Of a stretch of DNA of 64,000 nucleotides, positions 27,044-36,493 are shown in pieces. The position numbers and the translations under genes are program-made. Positions within the stretch are counted from its first letter, which is position 1. Each line of letters begins with the position of its first letter. Location: NCBI RefSeq assembly GCF_963378085.1, contig NZ_OY726395.1, forward strand, positions 1,240,001 through 1,304,000, read 5' to 3'. The DNA is from Mycolicibacterium sp. MU0050. Its GTDB lineage: Bacteria > Actinomycetota > Actinomycetes > Mycobacteriales > Mycobacteriaceae. The notes beneath the pieces are model-generated. The model had not been told where the DNA came from. It searched no databases and was given only the letters and a program-made list of their open reading frames with translations.

Positions 27044-27886
27044 GTGCCAGATTGGAAAACCGCGCCACCCGCGCAACCGCAGCGCGGCGTCGTCGGTCGC
27101 GTCGGCGCGGGTAGCGCCTACGACCTGCAGCGCTGGGAGCCGTCCCCGGCGACCGCCGAGTTCGTCGACCACTTCTGGTCGGTGAGCTGGGATTTGGCGG
27201 ATGCCGAAGCGTTCGACAGCGCCGTGATCACGTTCCCGGTCGTGCACCTGACCCACGAATGGGGTGCCGACTCGCCGCGCCACGGCCACGCCCTGCCCGC
27301 CACCCTGATCCACGGGGTGGTCCCGGAGGTGTTCACCACCACGATCCGGGACCGGGGGCAGGTGGTGGGCGCGCGGTTCCGTCCGGGCGGTTTTGCGGCG
27401 CGCTTCGGCCGTGACGCGGCGCAGTACACCGGGCGCATCGTCGCGGTCGACGCCGAATTGTTCGGTGGCCCGCCTGGGCTGACCGAGGACCGGGTGGCCG
27501 CCGCGGACCGACTGGACGCGCTGATCGCGCAGCACGCCCCGGAACCGGATCCGACCTTCCGGGCGCTGGCCGATCTGCTGGACCGCCTGCGCGACGACAA
27601 CGACCTGCAGCGGGTGGGGCAGGTGATGGAACTGTCGCCGTGGAGCTCCCGCACCACCCAGCGCATCTTCCGCCGATACGTGGGCGTGCCCGTCAAGTGG
27701 GTCCTGTGCCGCTACCGGTTGCAGCAGGCCGCGCTGGACATCGAGACCGAGCCGGGCGTGGATCTGGCGGATCTGGCGGCCCGGCTGGGCTGGTACGACC
27801 AGGCGCACTTCACGAACGACTTCCGGACCATGCTGGGCTGCACGCCCGGTCAGTACGCGGCCCGACACGGTCTGCCGCCCGAATAA
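27044..27886 (+). CDS. AraC-family transcriptional regulator
   Basis: The protein has 280 residues from GTG 27044. The N-terminal domain (about 20-150) has YDLQRWEPSPATAEFVDHFWSVSWDL and RFRPGGFAARFGRDAAQYTGR, typical of actinobacterial AraC proteins with a DUF6597-like sensor. The C-terminal double helix-turn-helix includes MELSPWSSRTTQRIFRRYVGVPVKWV and LADLAARLGWYDQAHFTNDFRTMLGCTPGQY. The frame is open upstream but that region belongs to the opposite VOC gene. Local control of the divergent VOC gene is inferred from context. Its stop lies 19 bases before amiB2. Confidence 0.9.
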   Translation: MPDWKTAPPAQPQRGVVGRVGAGSAYDLQRWEPSPATAEFVDHFWSVSWDLADAEAFDSAVITFPVVHLTHEWGADSPRHGHALPATLIHGVVPEVFTTTIRDRGQVVGARFRPGGFAARFGRDAAQYTGRIVAVDAELFGGPPGLTEDRVAAADRLDALIAQHAPEPDPTFRALADLLDRLRDDNDLQRVGQVMELSPWSSRTTQRIFRRYVGVPVKWVLCRYRLQQAALDIETEPGVDLADLAARLGWYDQAHFTNDFRTMLGCTPGQYAARHGLPPE

Positions 27887-27905
27887 AGTCGATATCCTCG
27901 CCCAC

Positions 27906-29303
27906 ATGGACTCCATCGAACTGGCGTTCGCCGGGGCTGCCGAGCAGGCCCGCCTGCTCGCCGCGGGCGCCGTGACCGCACCGACGCTCACCGAGCTGTA
28001 CCTGGAGCGCATCGCCCGGATCGATCCCGAGTTGCGCTCGTATCGCGTGGTTTTCGCCGACGCCGCCCGCAAGCAGGCCGCGGCCGCCCAGGAACGGCTG
28101 GACGCCGGCGAGCGGCTGCCGCTGCTCGGGGTGCCGGTGGCGGTCAAGGACGACGTGGACGTCGCCGATGCCACCACCACCTACGGCAGCTCCGCGCACG
28201 GCCCCGCGCCGACCAAGGACGCCGAGGTGGTCCGGCTGCTGCGGGAGGCCGGCGCGGTGATCCTCGGCAAGACCGCGGTCCCGGAGATGATGATCTGGCC
28301 GTTCACCGAGACGGTGACGTTCGGCGCCACGCACAACCCGTGGGACATCTCCTACACCCCCGGCGGTAGCAGCGGCGGCAGCGCGGCGGCGGTGGCCGCG
28401 GGCCTGGCCCCGATGGCCCTGGGTTCCGACGGCGCGGGTTCGATCCGCATCCCGGCCACCTGGTGCGGGCTGTTCGGGATCAAGCCTCAGCGGGACCGGG
28501 TGCCGTTGACGCCGCACGACGACGCCTGGTGTGGGATGGTGAGCAACGGTCCGCTGACGCGCACGGTCGAGGACGCCGCGTTGTTCCTCGACGTCACGTG
28601 CGACAAGTCCATGCCGGGGCCCGAGGGCGGGTTCGTCGGGGCGGCCTCCCGCCCGCCGAACCGCCTGCGAATTGCGTTGACCACCAAGGTTCCTCCGCTG
28701 GTGACGGCGCGGGTGAGCGCCGAACACGCCGCCGCGGTGCATCAGGCCGGCCAGCTGCTGCGCGAACTCGGCCACGACGTGGTGATCCGCGACATCGACT
28801 ACCCGCGCACGGCGGTGTACGGGCAGGTGCTGCCGCGTTATCTGCGCGGCATCTACGACGACGTGCGGGTGCTGCCGCATCAGGAGCGACTGGATTCCCG
28901 GACCCGGGGGATGGCCCGGATCGGCCGGATGTTCTCCGATGCTCGGATCGCCAAGATCCGGGCCGCCGAGGCGGATTTCGCGGACCGGGTGCAGGCCATC
29001 TTCGACGACGTGGACGTGGTGATCACGCCGGGCACCGCCACCGGCCCGTCCCGGGTCGGTGCGTATCGCCGGCTCGGTGCGGTCTCGACGTTGGCGCTGG
29101 TGGTGGCGCGGGTGCCGTTCCAGGCGGCCTTCAATGCGACGGGTCAGCCCGCGGCCGTGGTGCCCTGGGGGCTGGACCGCGCCGGCCTGCCGCTGTCGAT
29201 CCAGTTGGTGGGCAGGCCCTTTGACGAGGCGACGCTGCTGTCGTTGGCCGCCGAGATCGAGGCCGACCGTCCGTGGGCGCAACGCCGCCCCGCGCTCAGC
29301 TAG
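27906..29303 (+). CDS. amiB2: Amidase AmiB2
   Basis: The protein has 465 residues and corresponds to Rv1263. The amidase-signature triad is intact: K81 in VAVKDD, cis-Ser S155 in GGSSGGS, and nucleophile S179 in [12 protein letters not shown]. It hydrolyses amides to acids and ammonia; the natural substrate is unknown. ATG 27906 follows a TATCCT -10 box by seven bases, so the mRNA is probably leaderless. The TAG stop (29301-29303) forms part of the CTAG target duplicated by the adjacent insertion sequence. The protein itself is unchanged, because the insertion begins right after the stop. Confidence 0.95.
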   Translation: MDSIELAFAGAAEQARLLAAGAVTAPTLTELYLERIARIDPELRSYRVVFADAARKQAAAAQERLDAGERLPLLGVPVAVKDDVDVADATTTYGSSAHGPAPTKDAEVVRLLREAGAVILGKTAVPEMMIWPFTETVTFGATHNPWDISYTPGGSSGGSAAAVAAGLAPMALGSDGAGSIRIPATWCGLFGIKPQRDRVPLTPHDDAWCGMVSNGPLTRTVEDAALFLDVTCDKSMPGPEGGFVGAASRPPNRLRIALTTKVPPLVTARVSAEHAAAVHQAGQLLRELGHDVVIRDIDYPRTAVYGQVLPRYLRGIYDDVRVLPHQERLDSRTRGMARIGRMFSDARIAKIRAAEADFADRVQAIFDDVDVVITPGTATGPSRVGAYRRLGAVSTLALVVARVPFQAAFNATGQPAAVVPWGLDRAGLPLSIQLVGRPFDEATLLSLAAEIEADRPWAQRRPALS

Positions 29304-29318
29304 GAGTCTGCTGAATTA
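29304..29318. repeat. Terminal inverted repeat (transposase 3' side) of the IS
   Basis: GAGTCTGCTGAATTA is the perfect reverse complement of 31061-31075. It directly follows the CTAG copy that includes the amiB2 stop. Confidence 0.9.
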
Positions 29319-29462
29319 GGGGTGTTTGGGGTGGGGTGCCTCGAAGCGCTGTGTGGCCGGTGGGTTCGGTCGGGTTCGGCGGTCGACTTTTTGTGGGGCC
29401 ATCGCGGGCCGTGTTGAGCGTGGTGGATGGTGCTTGTGCCCGCAAAGGTCTGGTGGCGGGGG

Positions 29463-31010
29463 TCAGGCGATGGCCCAGTGGGCACCGGTGTGGGTCAATC
29501 CCAGGGTGATCAAGCGTCGCAGGTTCACCGCGGCGGCGCGGTGGTGCAGCCAGTGATCGTTCTTGGTGACGCCGCGGTAGCGGACTTTACGGTTGCCTCG
29601 AGCTAGCCAGGCAATGGTCCGCTCCACCATGGGCCGGTGAGTGCGATATTCGTTGAGCCAGTCCGGGTTTCGCGATTCTTTGCGCGCTGCCCGCTGGAGA
29701 GCATCGTAGGGCCGCAGGGTGAGGCTGCGACCGCCGTGACTGGTGGTGCACTGTGCCCGCAATCGGCATCCGCGGCACGCGGCACCGAAGGTGACGCTGC
29801 CAGAGGCGGTGATGGGGCGGGTCAGCGCGGCCGGACAGGTTGCCGTCTTGTTGCGGTGATCGATAGCGAAGTCATCGACGGTGAAACCCCCGGCGACCGC
29901 CGAGCGCACCGGCGCGGACTTAACCCGATCGACATGCTTGGCCTCGGCCAGATGCGCACGAAATTCGCCGCTGCCGTAGGCCGAATCACCCAGCACCGTC
30001 ACTGGCGCATCTTCCCCGGCGAGCAGCTGCGCGGCCACTGCCGAGTCGTGGGTGTCGGGGCCGCTGGCCTTGGTCAAAGCGCAGTCGGTGATGATGCCGG
30101 TGTCCGGCTCCACCGCGATGTGGGCTTTGAAGCCGTCCTGGCGACGATGCACCGTCTTGTGGGCGTGACGGGCCTCAGGATCGACGGTAGAGATCACCCG
30201 ATCCGCAGCCACCCGTTGCGCGATACGCCACCGCCCGTCGGTGCCATCAGAATCGTCGACGGGTTCGACATCCTGGCCGGCGATCAACGCCAACAACGCC
30301 ACCGCCTCGGCAGCGCGGGCGCCGAGTTCCTGCTCGGGCAGATGCCCCAACAGGCGGTGGGCATCGCCGACCAGGGCGTCCACCAACGCTGCACGCGCGG
30401 CGGCGTCATCCCAGGTGATCGATGGTTTACCCGGGTCGTCGTAATCATGGGCGCCGCACTGGGCGGCGATGACCTCCCCGGCACCGGGGACCTCGCGACG
30501 GACCCGGCGGATCGCCCCGATCAACTGGGTCACGGTGTCCTGGGTGGCCACCGCATCGTCAAGGATCGTCGAATCCAAGGCTCGTCGTGTCTTGCCCGCC
30601 AGCGCACCGGTGGCCGCCACGACAGCTTTGACGGCCTCGAAGATGCGGTTCGGGCGGTCCGAGGCCGCCAACCGGCGCCGCCAGTAGGTCAACGTCGTCG
30701 AATGGAACGCCCCGGCGGTGATCGGTAGCCCGCACGCGGCTTTCCACCGCAGATCGAAGGTCACCGCATCGACGGTCTCGTTATCGGAGAAACCGTGTAA
30801 GGCCTGCAACGTGATCACCGAAGCCATCACCTCGGCCGGCACACTGGGACGTCCCCGCCGCGACGGGAACAGATCGGCGAACATCTCCTCGGGAAACAAC
30901 TCGCGTCGATGGGCAGCCAGAAACGCGAACACGCTGTCGGACTTCAGAAGATGCCCCGCAACCGATTCGGCATCCAACAACTCACGCTGATCCTCAGAGC
31001 GACCCTGCAC
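29463..31010 (-). CDS. IS1182-family transposase
   Basis: The protein has 515 residues. The N-terminal DUF772-type domain shows FPEEMFADLFPSRRGRPSVPAEVMASVITLQ, followed by the DDE catalytic core: D in RRALDSTILDDAV, D in TVLGDSAYGSGEFR, and an acidic region in HRPMVERTIAWLARGNRKVRYRG. A Cys cluster (ATCPAAL, then CRGCRLRAQC) before the last catalytic block is common in this family. The start is GTG 31010; no better start exists. No frameshift or internal stop was seen, so the enzyme is probably functional. It is transcribed toward amiB2. Confidence 0.93.
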   Translation of the reverse strand: MQGRSEDQRELLDAESVAGHLLKSDSVFAFLAAHRRELFPEEMFADLFPSRRGRPSVPAEVMASVITLQALHGFSDNETVDAVTFDLRWKAACGLPITAGAFHSTTLTYWRRRLAASDRPNRIFEAVKAVVAATGALAGKTRRALDSTILDDAVATQDTVTQLIGAIRRVRREVPGAGEVIAAQCGAHDYDDPGKPSITWDDAAARAALVDALVGDAHRLLGHLPEQELGARAAEAVALLALIAGQDVEPVDDSDGTDGRWRIAQRVAADRVISTVDPEARHAHKTVHRRQDGFKAHIAVEPDTGIITDCALTKASGPDTHDSAVAAQLLAGEDAPVTVLGDSAYGSGEFRAHLAEAKHVDRVKSAPVRSAVAGGFTVDDFAIDHRNKTATCPAALTRPITASGSVTFGAACRGCRLRAQCTTSHGGRSLTLRPYDALQRAARKESRNPDWLNEYRTHRPMVERTIAWLARGNRKVRYRGVTKNDHWLHHRAAAVNLRRLITLGLTHTGAHWAIA

Positions 31011-31060
31011 TCACCAATTGTCCCCAAAACCCCAGCACAACTGGGTCCGCCACGCGGGAT

Positions 31061-31075
31061 TAATTCAGCAGACTC
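31061..31075. repeat. Terminal inverted repeat (transposase 5' side) of the IS
   Basis: TAATTCAGCAGACTC is the perfect reverse complement of 29304-29318 and is followed by the second CTAG (31076-31079). Confidence 0.9.
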
Positions 31076-31185
31076 CTAGAGCGCCACAGCCCTCCTTACG
31101 CGAGCGGGCGCGTCCCCGGCCGACACGCCGTCGCAATCACGGGTTTTCCGCACGCTCGCGGCCACCGAAGGCGGCGGCGGGCAGC

Positions 31186-31692
31186 TCAGTCGAGCAGCGC
31201 TGCCCGCCAGGCCGCCAGCTTGGTCTCGAAGCTCACCGTGTGTGCCGGACTGGTCGACGGCAACCGCCGGTAGCGCAGCGGGGCCGCCACCCGGACCAAC
31301 CGGCGATAGTTGGCCTCGGCCGCACCGCCGGTGAAGAACACCCGCTCGATGCTCGGATACTCGGCGAAGAATGATTCAAAATCATTGGCCACCATGCTGT
31401 CTCGCTCCACCGCGGCATCCAGGCTGCCGGGCCGACGGCAGAACGCCAGCACGTCCCAGACGGCGTAACCGGCCGACATCAGCGCCGCGGCCCGCTGCTC
31501 GTAGGGCGCCGCGGCGTCGAATCCGCACAGCTGCGCCATGATCGGCCAGAATGCGTTGCGCGGGTTGCCGTAGTACTGCTGCCGCTGCAGGGACAGCACG
31601 CTGGGCGCGTTGCCCAGGAACAGCGTCCGGGCCCCGGGCCGAACCAGCGGGGCGAAGCCCACCACCTCGGGGCCGCGCGGGGAGTCCGTCAT
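31186..31692 (-). CDS. Mug/HDG-like DNA glycosylase (hypoxanthine/uracil type)
   Basis: The protein has 168 residues from ATG 31692. It shows the UDG-superfamily layout of DNA-deoxyinosine glycosylases: [30 protein letters not shown] near residues 21-50, a central [17 protein letters not shown], and PSTSPAHT near the C-terminus as motif II. Such enzymes excise deaminated purines or pyrimidines. An ATG at 31704 four codons upstream is possible but overlaps the divergent cyclase start. The gene lies between the IS and the cyclase; with udgB, this is the second base-excision glycosylase within 8 kb. Confidence 0.85.
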   Translation of the reverse strand: MTDSPRGPEVVGFAPLVRPGARTLFLGNAPSVLSLQRQQYYGNPRNAFWPIMAQLCGFDAAAPYEQRAAALMSAGYAVWDVLAFCRRPGSLDAAVERDSMVANDFESFFAEYPSIERVFFTGGAAEANYRRLVRVAAPLRYRRLPSTSPAHTVSFETKLAAWRAALLD

Positions 31693-31702
31693 CTTCGAGA
31701 TC

Positions 31703-32839
31703 ATGCACGGTACGTTGAGCACTGTGCAGGTGGACCCGCAGATCGAGGCATCCGGGCTGTTGGACGGCTTGGACGGGCAGGCGCGTGCCGAACGAGCCGA
31801 GTTGGTCGCCTGGATGCTGGGCAAGGGTTTCACCGTCGAACACCTCCGCGGAGCCTTCTCCCCGATGCTGCTGGCCGCGCGGCGCCTGATCGGCGACGAC
31901 GCCTCCTACGTCTCCACCCGTGAGATCGCGGAAATGACCGGCATGGACGTGGAGTTGGTGCGACGGGCGCTGCGTGCGTTCGGTCTGCCCAACGTCGACG
32001 ATCCCGACGAGCAGGTGTACCTGCGGGCCGACGGCGCGGCCCTGATGCACACGGCGCGTTTCCTCGAGATGGGCTTCGACCCGGAGGACCTGCTGCAGGC
32101 CACCCGCATCCTGTCCGAGGGGCTGTCGAATGCCGCCGAGGTGATGCGCTATGCGGCGCTGGCGGCGGTATTGCGGCCCGGGGCAACCGAACTCGAGATC
32201 GCGCGCGGTACCGAGAAGGTGGTCTCCGAGGCCGCCCCGCTGCTCGGGCCCATGATCGAGGACATGCTGCTGGTGGCGCTGCGCCACGCCATGGAAACCG
32301 AGGCGGTCAACGCCTCCGAACGGGTGTCGGGCTCGCCGCTGCCCGGGGCCCGCATGGTTGCGGTGGCCTTCGCGGATCTGGTCGGGTTCACCCGCCTGGG
32401 CGAGGACATGCAGCCCGCCGAACTCGAACACCTCGCGCACCGGCTGGCGACGATGGCGCGCGACGTCGCGCAGCCTCCGGTGCGGTTCGTCAAGGCCATC
32501 GGCGACGCCGTCATGCTGGTCTGCCCGGAGCCGGAACCGCTGCTGCGGGCGCTGCTGGAGTTGGCCGGCGCGGCGGAGGCGGACGCCGACTTCCCGCGGT
32601 TGCGGCTCGGAATGTCCTACGGCGAGGCCGTCAGCCGCGCCGGCGACTGGTTCGGCGGTTCGGTGAACCTGGCCAGCCGCGTGACGGGGGCGGCGCGGCC
32701 CGGTGCGGTGTTGGTGGCGGAGTCGGCCCGCGAGGCGATCGGGGACGTCGACGGCATGCGCTGGTCGTTCGTCGGGGCCCGGCACCTGAAGGGAATCAAG
32801 GGCGATACCAAGCTGTTTCGCGCCCGACCGGCGGACTGA
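31703..32839 (+). CDS. Class III adenylate cyclase with autoinhibitory N-terminal domain (Rv1264-like)
   Basis: This is a 378-residue cytosolic cyclase. Residues about 20-200 resemble the helical regulatory domain of Rv1264, which in M. tuberculosis makes activity pH-dependent. The C-terminal catalytic domain carries metal-binding D225 ([10 protein letters not shown]), K264 and D268 ([11 protein letters not shown]), and the [14 protein letters not shown] segment with the transition-state Asn and Arg. All residues for homodimeric cyclisation of ATP to cAMP are present. The start is uncertain: ATG 31703 leaves ten bases to the divergent glycosylase ATG; GTG 31724 and 31730 are in-frame alternatives. 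There is no membrane segment. Confidence 0.93.
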   Translation: MHGTLSTVQVDPQIEASGLLDGLDGQARAERAELVAWMLGKGFTVEHLRGAFSPMLLAARRLIGDDASYVSTREIAEMTGMDVELVRRALRAFGLPNVDDPDEQVYLRADGAALMHTARFLEMGFDPEDLLQATRILSEGLSNAAEVMRYAALAAVLRPGATELEIARGTEKVVSEAAPLLGPMIEDMLLVALRHAMETEAVNASERVSGSPLPGARMVAVAFADLVGFTRLGEDMQPAELEHLAHRLATMARDVAQPPVRFVKAIGDAVMLVCPEPEPLLRALLELAGAAEADADFPRLRLGMSYGEAVSRAGDWFGGSVNLASRVTGAARPGAVLVAESAREAIGDVDGMRWSFVGARHLKGIKGDTKLFRARPAD

Positions 32840-32842
32840 ACG

Positions 32843-33700
32843 CTACTGCGGCGGCGTGACCGGGGCCCCTTCCGACGGCTGCACAATGACGAAGCCGTTG
32901 CCCTGGAACGCCACCTGCAGCGCCTCACCGGAGCCGCGGCCGATCAGTGCGCCGGCCTTGAAGCTCGTCTTCAACTGGGTCTGCAGATTCGCCGACCATG
33001 CCACCACGGCGTCGGTGTCGGCGAAGGTGGGCGCCTCCGCGGCGTCGAGGACCACCGGAGGTCCATCGGTGGTCAGCGCCACCCAGCCGGTGCCGCGCAA
33101 CGTGGTGTTGAACAGTCCGCCGGTGGCGATGCTGCCGCCCTTCACCCGTTCGATATTCCAGTCCAGGCTGCTGGAGAAGGCCAGAACGTTCTTGCCGCTG
33201 ATGGAGAGCCCGGTGTTGGACAGCTGCAACAGGTGGACGTCGCAGGCTCGGTCGGCCAGGAACACATCGCCCTGACCCTGACAGCGCATCAGCGGCAGTC
33301 CCTCCCCGGTGAACGCCTTCTTGAGGAACCGCGACGCGCCGCCGCCCTCGAAGGCGAAGTCGACGTTGCCCTGGTAGGCCACCATCGAGCCCTGCCGGGC
33401 CATGAACGGCTCGCCGAGTCGTACCCGCAGCATCCGTGGGTTCTGGTTGGCGATCGGGGTTCCGGACTTCTCGGCGAAACGCCCGTCGACCAGGTCGCCG
33501 GTGATCCCGGCGAAGCCTTCTTGTGCCGGCGTCGGCGCGGCGGCCTCCGCGGCCGCCGCCGCATGCTGCGGCTCGGGCGGGGCACCGAGCGGGACCTGGT
33601 GCACCTGCCCCTGGTGGGACACCTGGTCGGTCCAGTTCTGGCCGTCCCACCAGCGGTATTCGAAGCGGCCCTCCGGATCTGGATGCCATTGGCCTGCCAT
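32843..33700 (-). CDS. AIM24-family protein with N-terminal DUF2510 domain
   Basis: The protein has 285 residues. Residues 1 to about 30 are a DUF2510 motif (GQWHPDPEGRFEYRWWDGQNWTDQV), a short actinobacterial adaptor-like segment. A Pro/Ala/Gln linker leads to the AIM24/TRAP-like beta-barrel: MLRVRLGEPFMARQGSMVAYQGNVDF, FTGEGLPLMRCQGQGDVFLAD and the Gly-rich C-terminus. Bacterial AIM24 proteins have no settled function. ATG 33700 is preceded by AGGAAGG. It converges on the cyclase (three bases between stops) and diverges from a small membrane protein. It has no counterpart at this place in M. tuberculosis. Confidence 0.85.
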   Translation of the reverse strand: MAGQWHPDPEGRFEYRWWDGQNWTDQVSHQGQVHQVPLGAPPEPQHAAAAAEAAAPTPAQEGFAGITGDLVDGRFAEKSGTPIANQNPRMLRVRLGEPFMARQGSMVAYQGNVDFAFEGGGASRFLKKAFTGEGLPLMRCQGQGDVFLADRACDVHLLQLSNTGLSISGKNVLAFSSSLDWNIERVKGGSIATGGLFNTTLRGTGWVALTTDGPPVVLDAAEAPTFADTDAVVAWSANLQTQLKTSFKAGALIGRGSGEALQVAFQGNGFVIVQPSEGAPVTPPQ

Positions 33701-33792
33701 GGTCAGCCTTCCTGATCGGTGAAATTCGTGCCGAAGAACAAGAGTAGGGGCGAAGCGTTGCCGTTCGCAGGGGCAGCGCGCATCCTGGGACC

Positions 33793-33996
33793 ATGGCAGG
33801 TAAGGAAATCGACCGGACCCGGGCAAACAGTGCGCTGCAGGTGCTCAAGCAGCATCCGGGGATGGTGTTGTTCGTCGTGTCGCCGGCGCTGATCGTGTTC
33901 GCCGTGGTGTGGTTCGCGGGCTCGCCGGGCTGGGCGTTGCTGCTGCTGGTCGCCGCGTTGGTGGCCGGTGGTGCCGCGCTGCTGCTCAAGCGCTGA
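33793..33996 (+). CDS. Small two-helix membrane protein
   Basis: This is a 67-residue protein. A short basic, polar N-terminus (KEIDRTRANSALQVLKQHPG) is followed by two hydrophobic helices (MVLFVVSPALIVFAVVWF and WALLLLVAALVAGGAALLL) joined by AGSPG, ending in KR. The composition is clearly that of an integral membrane peptide, which argues for a real gene, but no family was recognised. A weak GC hairpin follows the stop. Confidence 0.65.
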   Translation: MAGKEIDRTRANSALQVLKQHPGMVLFVVSPALIVFAVVWFAGSPGWALLLLVAALVAGGAALLLKR

Positions 33997-34004
33997 AACC
34001 CCGC

Positions 34005-34025
34005 GCGTTCGCCGGCGGTGAACGC
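34005..34025 (+). terminator. Small hairpin after the two-helix protein
   Basis: GCGTTC (34005-34010) pairs with GAACGC (34020-34025) around a nine-base loop, nine bases after the stop. There is no T-tract. Confidence 0.35.
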
Positions 34026-34038
34026 CGTCCCCGCGGCA

Positions 34039-34062
34039 GTGTAACGGTGTAATTTTGTAATC
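34039..34062 (+). promoter_or_regulatory. Three 8-bp direct repeats abutting a start codon
   Basis: GTGTAACG, GTGTAATT and TTGTAATC follow one another with an exact 8-bp period and end at the base before ATG 34063. This AT-richer block contains a TAATTT -10-like hexamer. Tandem direct repeats of this kind are typical operators for ribbon-helix-helix repressors. Confidence 0.65.
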
Positions 34063-34587
34063 ATGAAACGACAACATGGTCGCGGGACGGTACTCCCGGA
34101 CGCCGCCGAGGCCCCCGACTGGTTCGCCGGCCGGCTTCCCGACGGGTGGTTCGAGGGCGATCCGGAGGTCATCGTGGACCGCGAAGAAATCACCGTCATC
34201 GGCACGCTCCCCACGCCCGACGGCGAGGAGAGTCCGGCCCACGCCTCCGGGCGGGTCGCCAAGTTCCGCGAAGAGACCCGGTCCAAGCGCATGCGCATCG
34301 CCGACGAGGCGCAGGATCGCTTCGCGCGCAAGGTGTCCTGGGGGGTGCGCGTCGGCGACGAACGCACCCTGTTCACCCACCTCACCGTGCCGGTCATGAC
34401 CCGGCTGCGACAGCCCGAGCGTCAGGTGCTGGACATCCTCGTCGACGCCGGGGTGGCCCGATCGCGCTCCGATGCGCTGGCCTGGTCGGTCCGGTTGGTG
34501 GGCGAGCACACCGAGGACTGGCTGAGCAAGCTGCGGGAGGCGATGTCGGAGGTCGACAAGCTGCGCGGGCAGGGGCCCCAGCTGTAG
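34063..34587 (+). CDS. Hypothetical protein with possible C-terminal ribbon-helix-helix-like region
   Basis: This 174-residue protein is of unrecognised family. The N-terminal part is acidic with Trp/Pro (EAPDWFAGRLPDGWFEGDPEVIVDREEITVIGTLP). The middle is basic and helical (RVAKFREETRSKRMRIADEAQDRFARKVSWGVRVGDER). The end (RLRQPERQVLDILVDAGVARSRSDALAWSVRLVGEH) has the spacing of a regulatory RHH or CopG-like segment: a short strand, then helix, turn SRSDAL, helix. It starts directly after three 8-bp direct repeats, so it may be a leaderless, self-regulated gene. DNA binding is inference only. It ends four bases before the convergent ABC operon. Confidence 0.75.
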   Translation: MKRQHGRGTVLPDAAEAPDWFAGRLPDGWFEGDPEVIVDREEITVIGTLPTPDGEESPAHASGRVAKFREETRSKRMRIADEAQDRFARKVSWGVRVGDERTLFTHLTVPVMTRLRQPERQVLDILVDAGVARSRSDALAWSVRLVGEHTEDWLSKLREAMSEVDKLRGQGPQL

Positions 34588-34591
34588 CCGG

Positions 34592-36493
34592 TCAGGCCTG
34601 CGTCATGTCCCAGTAGGCCCCGTGGCGCTCGAGCAGCTCGGCATGCGTGCCCTGCTCGACGATGCGGCCGCGGTCGACCACCAGGATCAGGTCGGCATCC
34701 CGGATGGTCGACAACCGGTGGGCGATGATGAAACACGTACGGTCCCTGCGCAGTTCGGCCATCGCGTGCTGGATCACCAGCTCGGTGCGGGTGTCCACCG
34801 AACTGGTCGCCTCGTCGAGCACCAACAGTCGCGGTCGGGCCAGGAACGCGCGCGCGATGGTGATCAGCTGCTTCTCGCCGGCGCTGAGCATGCCGTTGTC
34901 GTCGCTGACCACCGTGTCGTAACCGTCGGGCAGGGCGTGGACGAACCGGTCGACGAAGGCCGCCCGGCCGGCCTCCAGGATTTCCTCGCGACTCGCGTCG
35001 GGCCGGCCGTAGGCGATGTTCTCGGCGATGGTGCCGCCGAACAGCCAGGTGTCCTGCAACACCATCGCGATGCCCGCGCGCAGGGAACCGGCACTGACGG
35101 TGGCGATGTCGACACCGTCGATCAGGATCCGGCCCGCGTCCACGTCGTAGAACCGCAACAGCAGGTTGACCAGCGTGGTCTTGCCCGCGCCGGTGGGACC
35201 CACGATCGCCACGGTGCTGCCGGGCTCGGCGACCAGGGACAGATCCGCGATCACCGTCTGGTCGTCGCGATAACCGAAGCTGACGTTCTCGAACTCCACC
35301 CGCGGCGGCGAATCGGTGTGCGGCAGGGCGGCATCGGGATCCGGCGGCAGCTCCACCTCGTCGAGGAAGTCGAAGACCCGCTCGGCGCTGGCGATCCCGG
35401 ACTGCAGGGTGTTGTACATGCCGGCGACCTGCGTCAGCGGCTGGTTGAACTGGCGGACGTACTGGATGAACGCCTGGATGCTACCCAGGCTGATCTGGCC
35501 GGTGGCCACCTTCAGGCCGCCCAGCACCGCCACCGCCACATAGCTGAGGTTGCCGACGAACGTGGTGGCCGGCGAGATCAACCCGGAGAAGAACTGCGCC
35601 CCGAAGCCGGCATGGAACACCTCGTCGTTGCGTTCGGCGAACATCCTGCGCACCGCGTCGCGGTGACCGTAGGTCTTCACCACGGTGAAACCGCTGTAGG
35701 TCTCCTCGATCAGCGCGTTGAGGCGGCCGGTGTGGTGCCACTGCGCGGCGAACATCCGCCGGGAGCGGCGGGTGACGGCCCGCGTCACCCACAACGACAG
35801 CGGCACCGTCAACACCGTGATCAGCGTCAGCAACGGCGAGATGGTCAGCATCATCACCACGACGGCGAAGATGGTCAACACGGCCGACAGCAATTGGCTG
35901 ATCGACACGGCCAGGGAGGTCTGGACGTTGTCGATGTCGTTGGTGACGCGGGACAGCAGCTCACCGCGCTGGCGAGTGTCGAAGTGCGACAGCGGAAGCC
36001 GGTGTACCTTACGTTCGACGTCGGCGCGCAGCGCCACCATGGTGCGCTGCACCGCGACGTTGAGCAGGCGGGCCTGGATCCACACCAACAACGCCGCCAC
36101 CAGGTACAGGGCCAGCGCCAGCAACAGGGTCCGTCCGACCGCGCCGAAATCCACGCCTTGTCCCGGAACGAGATTCATCCCGGACAGCAGATCGGCGAAG
36201 GTGTCGTCGCCGCGGTCCCGGGCGGCCGCCACGGCCTGCTCCTTGCTGATCCCGGCCGGCAGCTCGCGGCCGATCACGCCGTTGAACAACAGATCGGTGG
36301 CGTGCCCGAGGATCCGCGGTCCGATCACGCCCAGCGCGATGCCGAAGATCGACAGCATGATCACCGTGATCGTCAGGGCTCGCTGCGGTGTCAGCCGTTT
36401 GACCAGGCGGATCGCCGCGGCCCGGAAATCCCGGGAGCGTTGCGGCGGCCCCTGCTCCATGGCGCGCAGCCCGCCGCGCAGCGGGCCGCTCAC
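34592..36493 (-). CDS. ABC exporter half-transporter, second subunit (Rv1272c-like)
   Basis: The protein has 633 residues from GTG 36493: a type IV ABC exporter with six membrane helices (about 30-350), then a nucleotide-binding domain with Walker [10 protein letters not shown], signature [16 protein letters not shown] (a variant LSAGE instead of LSGGQ), Walker [13 protein letters not shown] and the H-loop IAHRLST. The GTG overlaps the partner stop (TGTGA), so the two halves are co-translated. M. tuberculosis Rv1272c has about 631 residues. A long extracytoplasmic loop between helices 1 and 2 (about 60-110) is visible. The pair likely acts as a heterodimeric exporter of lipid or drug; the substrate is uncertain. 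Confidence 0.93.
   Translation of the reverse strand: MSGPLRGGLRAMEQGPPQRSRDFRAAAIRLVKRLTPQRALTITVIMLSIFGIALGVIGPRILGHATDLLFNGVIGRELPAGISKEQAVAAARDRGDDTFADLLSGMNLVPGQGVDFGAVGRTLLLALALYLVAALLVWIQARLLNVAVQRTMVALRADVERKVHRLPLSHFDTRQRGELLSRVTNDIDNVQTSLAVSISQLLSAVLTIFAVVVMMLTISPLLTLITVLTVPLSLWVTRAVTRRSRRMFAAQWHHTGRLNALIEETYSGFTVVKTYGHRDAVRRMFAERNDEVFHAGFGAQFFSGLISPATTFVGNLSYVAVAVLGGLKVATGQISLGSIQAFIQYVRQFNQPLTQVAGMYNTLQSGIASAERVFDFLDEVELPPDPDAALPHTDSPPRVEFENVSFGYRDDQTVIADLSLVAEPGSTVAIVGPTGAGKTTLVNLLLRFYDVDAGRILIDGVDIATVSAGSLRAGIAMVLQDTWLFGGTIAENIAYGRPDASREEILEAGRAAFVDRFVHALPDGYDTVVSDDNGMLSAGEKQLITIARAFLARPRLLVLDEATSSVDTRTELVIQHAMAELRRDRTCFIIAHRLSTIRDADLILVVDRGRIVEQGTHAELLERHGAYWDMTQA

Larger units (their letters stand above)
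29304..31075 (-). mobile_element. IS1182-like insertion sequence, complete, 1772 bp
   Basis: Perfect 15-bp terminal inverted repeats (GAGTCTGCTGAATTA at 29304-29318; its complement at 31061-31075) enclose one transposase gene. The element is flanked on both sides by CTAG (29300-29303 and 31076-31079), read as a 4-bp target duplication. It separates amiB2 from the glycosylase gene. Non-coding parts are 29319-29462 and 31011-31060. Intact ends and an unbroken transposase suggest a recent, possibly active, copy. Confidence 0.9.

Noticed and set aside
31081..31185. Gene remnant between IS and glycosylase
   Set aside because: Short frames only, no ribosome site and no family match; read as ordinary intergenic DNA displaced by the IS.
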